Shown piece by piece: positions 16,162 to 20,183 of a stretch of 20,183 bases of DNA. Origin of the DNA: Methylococcaceae bacterium (GTDB lineage: Bacteria > Pseudomonadota > Gammaproteobacteria > Methylococcales > Methylomonadaceae). Under the pieces are notes generated by a model. That model was not told where the DNA came from. It saw only the letters and a list, made by a program, of their open reading frames with translations, and searched no databases. The number at the start of each line of letters is the position of its first letter. Positions within the stretch are counted from its first letter, which is position 1. The stretch spans positions 1-20,183 of the forward strand of contig JAKIUK010000071.1 of assembly GCA_021647585.1 (NCBI GenBank). The letters run 5' to 3'. The translations under genes were made by a program, and so were the position numbers.

Positions 16162-16188
16162 CTGGCTGACCCCAATACCGCTTCCAGT
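16162..16188 (+). repeat. Dispersed repeat, copy A
   Basis: This stretch ends in AATACCGCTTCCAGT and is preceded by GGCTGACCCC. The last 16 bases with their leading C recur exactly at 18945-18960, and the whole 28-base block recurs in inverted form with about five mismatches at 17942-17969. It sits in the 251-base gap between sulP and the cysteine-rich protein gene. The unit behaves like a small dispersed, REP-like repeat. Confidence 0.55.
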
Positions 16189-16298
16189 CATAACTAAATA
16201 GCAGTGCCTCACACACAACCTTAACTTGCATTTAAATAAACTATCCGTCTTTTCTGTTCTAGAAATAGCCTTTAGTAAGATGAAAATAATCTAAATTT

Positions 16299-16314
16299 TG
16301 ACCCATATGGGTCA
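16299..16314. promoter_or_regulatory. Perfect 16-bp palindrome, operator or terminator
   Basis: TGACCCATATGGGTCA is a perfect palindrome 60 bases upstream of the cysteine-rich protein gene and about 180 bases after sulP. On the plus strand it is followed by TGTGTTTTTT, so it could also form a short intrinsic terminator for the sulP transcript. An operator for a dimeric regulator is the other reading. The sequence cannot decide between them. Confidence 0.45.
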
Positions 16315-16373
16315 TGTGTTTTTTCTGTAGTTAGTGTAGCGTATGTCTAAAGCTACTAATTCTGGAGAAAAAC

Positions 16374-17696
16374 ATGTTTTTTAAGAAAATATTTTTACTA
16401 CTGCTATTTATTATTTCTATAGGAAATGTTGTATACGCTGGTGGTGTAGGAGAAGGTTGCTCAGCATTTTATCCATGTGATGATAAATTAAGTTGTCAGC
16501 CATTTGTTCAAAAATGTTACAACTCACCTCGAAAAGAAAATCAACCGTGTAGCTTAGGTTATTATTGTGAAAGTGGTTTGACTTGTGAAGCTGGGTCACA
16601 AGTATGTCGTGCGCCTGGTCGAGCCGGAGATGCATGTCATTTAACGCGTCCATGTGGTTCAGGGTTAAATTGTCAACCTGGTGTTCACAAATGCTACAAC
16701 GTTCCACGATTGGAAAATCAACCGTGTTCGGCAGGTTACTCATGTGGCACAGATTTAACCTGTGAAGCTGGGAGTCAAGTATGTCGAGCAAAGGGAAAAC
16801 TTGGTGATGCCTGTCATGCTACCCGTCCATGTGGCACAGGGTTAAGTTGTCAGCCTGGAGTGCATAAATGTTTCAACTCACCTCGATTGGAGAATCAACC
16901 ATGTTCTGCAGGTTTTTCATGCAGTAAGGGTTTGAGGTGTGCGGCAGGAAAACAAATCTGCGAAAAACCGGAATTGAAACAATGTATTAAAAATATGGGT
17001 GGTTATTCAATAAAAGTTGAATGGTATGATCCGACTGATCTGGTTCTTGCCCCAGATACTATGAGCTTAACGGCCAAGGAAGGGGCTAGCCCAGCGCAAG
17101 TTAATAATCACATCACACTTTTTCGATCTAGCTGTAATGATGCAGACAAGTATCGGACAGCGATAGTTAGGGTAATAGGGGGTGACAAAGCAAATACAAT
17201 TATTACAATTGCCGCTGGGACTACTGTTGGAATTGTAGGGGCCGCTGTAGGTGCGGCGGTTTGTATTGGTAGTGCTGGAACGGGTTGCCCAGTTGTTGCG
17301 AGTTTAGCAGTAGCAATTGGTACTACTATTGCAGAAGGAGGTGCTTTAACAGGTGGACTATTTTTGCCTGATGCAAAAGAAATTGTTTACATAGGTATGC
17401 CTGAAAAAAATGTTGAAGTGCAGCTAGGTGGTACTATTTGGGAACCGACCTATTCAGCAGGAAATTTACGTGGTGGACCTAGAGCACATGATGGTTCTTC
17501 AGATCAAGCATGTGTGGAATTAGTTCAAGGAAAAGTGGCTTGGAATAAAGCAGGTAATAAAAAATGGAATGAGGTTAATATGCGTAAATTATGCAAGAAT
17601 ACAATGATGCCAACTGCGAGAATAAATTGTTTTAATGATGGAATTAGCAAACATGGACAATGGGCTAGAGCTATCAAAGAATGTGCGCCCGAATAG
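16374..17696 (+). CDS. Secreted cysteine-rich repeat protein with glycine-rich hydrophobic segment
   Basis: The protein is 440 residues. TGGAG lies about 10 bases upstream of the start. A signal peptide occupies 1-22 (VVYA end). Residues 26-202 are three tandem units of 59, 59 and 58 residues, each with eight cysteines; each unit is two half-units with spacing CX5CX5CX6C (for example NQPCSAGYSC then LTCEAGSQVC). Disulfide-bonded extracellular modules follow from this. About residues 268-330 are Gly/Ala-rich and hydrophobic (IITIAAGTTVGIVGAAVGAA), able to make a membrane hairpin. The last 70 residues contain CVELVQGKVAWN and four further cysteines. Function is unknown; an effector, adhesin or toxin-like role is speculation. 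It is alone between intergenic palindromes. Confidence 0.82.
   Translation: MFFKKIFLLLLFIISIGNVVYAGGVGEGCSAFYPCDDKLSCQPFVQKCYNSPRKENQPCSLGYYCESGLTCEAGSQVCRAPGRAGDACHLTRPCGSGLNCQPGVHKCYNVPRLENQPCSAGYSCGTDLTCEAGSQVCRAKGKLGDACHATRPCGTGLSCQPGVHKCFNSPRLENQPCSAGFSCSKGLRCAAGKQICEKPELKQCIKNMGGYSIKVEWYDPTDLVLAPDTMSLTAKEGASPAQVNNHITLFRSSCNDADKYRTAIVRVIGGDKANTIITIAAGTTVGIVGAAVGAAVCIGSAGTGCPVVASLAVAIGTTIAEGGALTGGLFLPDAKEIVYIGMPEKNVEVQLGGTIWEPTYSAGNLRGGPRAHDGSSDQACVELVQGKVAWNKAGNKKWNEVNMRKLCKNTMMPTARINCFNDGISKHGQWARAIKECAPE
16449..16976 (+). repeat. Three tandem 177-bp coding repeats
   Basis: Units run at about 16449-16625, 16626-16802 and 16803-16976 and encode the cysteine-rich modules. Units 2 and 3 are closest to each other at protein level (GDACH-x-TRPCG-x-GL then CQPGVHKC). 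Unit 1 is more diverged at its start. Each unit is itself an old duplication of a half-unit of about 29 codons. Confidence 0.8.
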
Positions 17697-17726
17697 GGGT
17701 ATGATTGGATTTATTAATACATATAT

Positions 17727-17758
17727 AAGTAGTGTTAGAAAATGTTCTAACGTTACTT
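17727..17758. terminator. Strong hairpin downstream of the cysteine-rich protein gene
   Basis: AAGTAGTGTTAGAA (17727-17740) pairs with TTCTAACGTTACTT (17745-17758) over 14 pairs, two of them G-U, with loop AATG. It starts 31 bases after the stop codon. No T-run follows on the plus strand, so efficient intrinsic termination is uncertain; it may protect the mRNA 3' end. Confidence 0.45.
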
Positions 17759-17768
17759 AAGAGGAATA

Positions 17769-17911
17769 GGGGACAGACCACGATTAATTAGGATTTAATA
17801 GCGAATGTTTTCAATTGCCATCAGATTCTATCACGTGGATTTCTTTCTATCCGCTGAAAAGAAGCATTAAGTTTAATTCAGAAAAAGTGAAATTAATCGT
17901 GGTCTGTCCCC
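17769..17911. mobile_element. 143-bp palindromic element with perfect 21-bp terminal inverted repeats
   Basis: The left end begins GGGGACAGACCACGATT at 17769 and the right end, 17891-17911, is its exact reverse complement over 21 bases. GGGGACAGACCACG ends of this kind are familiar from palindromic repeats in proteobacteria, often found around REP-associated (Y1) tyrosine transposase genes; that link is from memory. No ORF is inside. Directly adjoining the right end is an 11-base tandem duplication, CCGTGCGACAC at 17910-17920 and 17921-17931. Confidence 0.75.
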
Positions 17912-17941
17912 GTGCGACACCCGTGCGACACTTGATTCATC

Positions 17942-17969
17942 ACTGGTAGCGGCATTAGGGTCGGCCAAC
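17942..17969 (-). repeat. Dispersed repeat, copy B (inverted)
   Basis: ACTGGTAGCGGCATT begins this block. Its reverse complement matches copy A (16162-16188) at about 23 of 28 positions. With copy C at 18937-18960 it forms an inverted pair around the minus-strand gene 18050-18904. A second inverted pair lies inside it: GTTGGCCCCTTGAAC at 18005-18019 and GTTCAAGGGGGCAGCCAAC at 18927-18945. The remaining bases between 17697 and 18049 contain no gene that I can see. Confidence 0.5.
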
Positions 17970-18049
17970 ATGATTTTGCCGCCTACTCAACTTTAACTTT
18001 TCAAGTTGGCCCCTTGAACATTGATGCAATACAGAATTTTAGACAGTAT

Positions 18050-18904
18050 CTAATTTGTTACATTTTTTGTAGAGGATGATTTTTTTTGTTTTTCTGCCGT
18101 TTCTATTAATTTTGGAAGGGACCTTTTTATCATGTCGTCATATATGACCTTAACTACATTAACCGCAATATTTGAGAATTGCTTTCCAGCATTTGAATTG
18201 AGAAATGCTATATATTCATTTACTTCTTCATTTGTAAACTCTTGATAAGTAAAGTGAGACATAGCAATCATTTTTTGCCACATTCCTTGTCTAAGTATTG
18301 GAATCATGATTCCAATTTGGGAATTTATTTTTTCTTCTGAAACCCCTTCACTTTCGGGGGTGATAGCACGTATACCAGATATAATAGTTCGCATTAAGGA
18401 CTCAAATATAGAAACTGCTGAGTCTGTTAGGCCGGCAGCTTTTTCAAACGTTTGAAATAAAGCTATTCTATCTTGAGAAGGTGGTGAGGTCTGTAAATCC
18501 GCCAAATAGCGTAGTAAATCAGCTTCCGCGTTAGGACTAGAAGCTGTAACTTCCGCTGAGGAAAACCGTTGTCCTAAAGGAGAATCTAACCAAACTACTA
18601 TTTTCTTTAAGTTATTTAAATCTATTTTGTTAAATATAGTTAAATGCACTTGCTCTTTTGCCAAAGATTCGTTGAAATTCTCAATAAAAATCTTGGTCAC
18701 TAAGTCATCGATTTCTGGGTTTCTTGATGTTGTTCTTCGTTGAGTTTTTTGTGCTTCAAATTGTTCAGGAATACTTTCTATTATTAGTTCAATTCCTGAT
18801 GCTTTAACAATTTTAGTAACAAGTTCATTTTTTTCGTCGGCACTACTGCTAGCATTTAAAGAAAATAGAACTATAAAGCTGGCAAAAAAAACATTTTTAA
18901 TCAT
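18050..18904 (-). CDS. Exported protein with duplicated DUF2059-like region
   Basis: The protein is 284 residues with a signal peptide (hydrophobic 3-17, then SSSADEK). The segment FTNEEVNEYIAFLNSNAGKQF at about 223-243 is typical of DUF2059. An earlier copy, NLKKIVVWLDSPLGQRFSSAEV at about 98-119, follows a similar helical lead-in, so the protein appears to be two diverged halves. A periplasmic all-helical protein is the expectation. Function is unknown. ATG 18904 has no recognisable ribosome binding site upstream, yet no other start keeps the signal peptide. The gene lies between inverted copies of a dispersed repeat, which suggests it may have arrived or been rearranged as a unit (inferred). 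Confidence 0.72.
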   Translation of the reverse strand: MIKNVFFASFIVLFSLNASSSADEKNELVTKIVKASGIELIIESIPEQFEAQKTQRRTTSRNPEIDDLVTKIFIENFNESLAKEQVHLTIFNKIDLNNLKKIVVWLDSPLGQRFSSAEVTASSPNAEADLLRYLADLQTSPPSQDRIALFQTFEKAAGLTDSAVSIFESLMRTIISGIRAITPESEGVSEEKINSQIGIMIPILRQGMWQKMIAMSHFTYQEFTNEEVNEYIAFLNSNAGKQFSNIAVNVVKVIYDDMIKRSLPKLIETAEKQKKSSSTKNVTN

Positions 18905-18936
18905 GATTTATTTTTAATTTATTAAAGTTCAAGGGG

Positions 18937-18960
18937 GCAGCCAACAATACCGCTTCCAGT
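18937..18960 (+). repeat. Dispersed repeat, copy C
   Basis: CAATACCGCTTCCAGT at 18945-18960 is identical to 16173-16188, and the bases just before it (GGCAGCCAA) are weakly similar to copy A. Orientation is opposite to copy B at 17942-17969 on the other side of the intervening gene. Confidence 0.5.
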
Positions 18961-19045
18961 GGCAAACTAACTGCATGAATTACAAATAAGTAAGATATAT
19001 ATTTAAAGTTAAGCTTTAATATTTATTTGGATATAATTGAATTTA

Positions 19046-19124
19046 CAAAAGTAAAGGATCAGGTCTTTACTTTTGCTGCAATAATAAAGACCTTGGTCTT
19101 TTTTGGTCTTTTTTGGTCTTTTTG
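19046..19124. repeat. Hairpin pair with three 10-bp tandem repeats
   Basis: CAAAAGTAAAG (19046-19056) pairs perfectly with CTTTACTTTTG (19065-19075), loop of eight bases. AAAGACC (19086-19092) can pair with any of three tandem GGTCTTTTTT units (19095-19104, 19105-19114, 19115-19124, the last ending in G). Read on the minus strand the hairpins lie downstream of the toxin-immunity genes and may serve as their terminator. The tandem units look like slippage products. Confidence 0.55.
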
Positions 19125-19186
19125 TGTTGTCCAATCAGGTTGGTTGGGAACAATCACTTGCTCTCCACGGGTTAAATAATCGAAAG

Positions 19187-19429
19187 TTATTCTATCTCTA
19201 AAGTGTGTCCGCCTTTAGCAAAATCTTGTCGAATATCATCGAGTACCTCATTAATATCTTGAGCTGTTAAAGCAATAATTTCATTTGGTTCATCCCAAAA
19301 TTTTATTTCATTCGAATAAACTGCAAAGCCCAGCTTTTCATTAGGGGGGAAAAACATTTCCCCTGGCACTGTTACAGTTTTCCCCCCTAACTCTACTTTT
19401 ATATGGCTTCGAGATACGTCTATAATCAT
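19187..19429 (-). CDS. Probable immunity protein (Imm74-like)
   Basis: The protein is 80 residues. MIIDVSRSHIKVELGGKTV, a GEM segment, then IKFWDEPNEI and a C-terminal acidic helix (INEVLDDIRQDF) resemble the Imm74 group of small immunity proteins seen beside polymorphic toxins; this is recalled, not searched. AGGGG lies 7 bases before ATG 19429. The start overlaps the stop of the upstream gene as ATGA, the usual coupling of a toxin and its antidote. The expected role is to bind and neutralise the C-terminal toxin domain in the cytoplasm of the producer. Confidence 0.7.
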   Translation of the reverse strand: MIIDVSRSHIKVELGGKTVTVPGEMFFPPNEKLGFAVYSNEIKFWDEPNEIIALTAQDINEVLDDIRQDFAKGGHTLEIE

Positions 19430-20183
19430 TGTATTCCCCTTGTAAATAGTACAGTTTCAACTTTAGTGACCGGATCAATCGTAATAATTTTTTCAACATT
19501 AGGATTTTTCTTCAAAGCTGGTAATTCAGATACTTCCCACACATTACCTGGTCGTAAATCTTCGCCAATTACTGCTCTCACAGTGCCAGTACTGCCTTTG
19601 GCATAGTCCGCCGAAATATCCTTCCAAGCTTTAACAACTTCAGGATTAGTTGTATCCCATTTCGGCATCTCGATATTTCTTTTTTCGATAAGAGCTTCTA
19701 AAGTTGTACCATTGTTTTCTTCAGCAATCTTTCTCGCAATATTTTCTCCACCACGACCATTCGTTCTGCCAGACCAAAAAAATGCTTCATTTGGCTTTGT
19801 TTCAACTGGGTAGGTAAGTTTGATTTTTTTCACCCCAACATCAGCATCAGCAACAGGACATCTCTGAATAGGAGAAACCTTATCATCGAATTCGTTTATC
19901 ACTGGATTAACTGAAGCTGCTTTCGCTTTTTGAGTTGCGCCAAAAACATCCTCTGCATTCTCAACTTTTTTAGCAGTTTTAGCTGCATCGGCAACATCAT
20001 CTGCTACACTAGCCACTTTTCCCAGCTTTCCTGCTTTTGCTACCAGGCCGACGGGTACCAGTATACTTCCTACTTCGAACACTGCACCTCCGGCCATGTC
20101 TCCAAAAAACTCTGCTGAACGTCCTTCTGCTGCCGCTAGGTCTTTGGCTTGCTCAAACCGGTCATAAGCGGCCAGTGTGCCAT
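19426..20183 (-). CDS. Polymorphic toxin, C-terminal part (runs off the window)
   Basis: The reading frame is open to the end of the window and continues beyond it, so the N-terminal delivery part is not visible; an internal Met at 20097 is probably not the start. The visible part is about 252 residues: a helical segment (LAAYDRFEQAKDLAAAEG), a Gly/Val hydrophobic stretch (GGAVFEVGSILVPVGLVAKAG), an Ala/Asp/Lys-rich linker, then a compact domain with FFWSGRTNGRGG, MPKWDTTNPEVVKAWKDIS, RAVIGEDLRPGNVWE and a final VEKIITIDPVTKVETVLF. This order, with an overlapping small immunity gene, fits a polymorphic toxin of RHS, CDI or T6SS type. The enzymatic activity of the toxin domain is not recognised. 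Confidence 0.7.
   Translation of the reverse strand, partial: GTLAAYDRFEQAKDLAAAEGRSAEFFGDMAGGAVFEVGSILVPVGLVAKAGKLGKVASVADDVADAAKTAKKVENAEDVFGATQKAKAASVNPVINEFDDKVSPIQRCPVADADVGVKKIKLTYPVETKPNEAFFWSGRTNGRGGENIARKIAEENNGTTLEALIEKRNIEMPKWDTTNPEVVKAWKDISADYAKGSTGTVRAVIGEDLRPGNVWEVSELPALKKNPNVEKIITIDPVTKVETVLFTRGIQ

Noticed and set aside
16449..16976. Cysteine-rich repeats as metal-binding ferredoxin-like clusters
   Set aside because: Spacing CX5CX5CX6C does not match CX2CX2CX3C iron-sulfur motifs, and the signal peptide points to an oxidising, disulfide-forming compartment.
19095..19124. Tandem GGTCTTTTTT units as a CRISPR-like array
   Set aside because: There are no spacers between units and no cas genes nearby; it is a simple tandem repeat.

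Overview
The window is about 20 kb of AT-rich bacterial DNA. Intrinsic hairpins, SulP, SQR and ETHE1-type persulfide dioxygenases, AraC and RhlE-like proteins suggest a gammaproteobacterium that meets sulfide, for example a low-GC methanotroph or a sulfur oxidiser. The sequence alone does not fix the genus. I found no rRNA, tRNA or CRISPR array.

Layout. Bases 1-117 hold the tail of a gene that looks like a transposase. Two small exported or membrane proteins of unknown function follow (278-1377, +). A four-gene minus-strand operon (4311 down to 1422) encodes a membrane protein, an SDR enzyme fused to a DoxX-like membrane domain, a DUF2269-like membrane protein and a DUF4166 protein. A membrane-anchored AraC-type regulator lies just upstream (5789-4782). 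Between regulator and operon sits a 290-bp element with 17-bp terminal inverted repeats and a TTAAA direct repeat at each side, which reads as a MITE. A DEAD-box-type RNA helicase with DEVD in motif II follows (5886-7268, +).

The core is a sulfide-oxidation island on the plus strand (7817-16122). In order it holds a membrane-anchored chemoreceptor-type signalling domain fused to a rhodanese, two tandem persulfide dioxygenase-rhodanese fusions, a type II-like sulfide:quinone oxidoreductase, a second soluble chemoreceptor-like/rhodanese fusion with a degenerate signalling tip, and a SulP anion transporter with a STAS domain. The inferred flow is: SQR oxidises sulfide to a persulfide, the dioxygenase-rhodanese enzymes turn persulfide into sulfite or thiosulfate, and SulP moves an oxidised sulfur anion. 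The two receptor-rhodanese fusions flank the enzymes and could be a sulfane-sulfur sensing module. I consider this the most interesting part of the window.

The right end is accessory DNA. It has a secreted cysteine-rich protein made of three 59-residue repeats, each of two CX5CX5CX6C halves; a cluster of palindromic repeats, including a 143-bp element with perfect 21-bp inverted ends; a signal-peptide protein with a DUF2059-like region; and the end of a polymorphic toxin gene overlapping its probable Imm74-like immunity gene, both on the minus strand.
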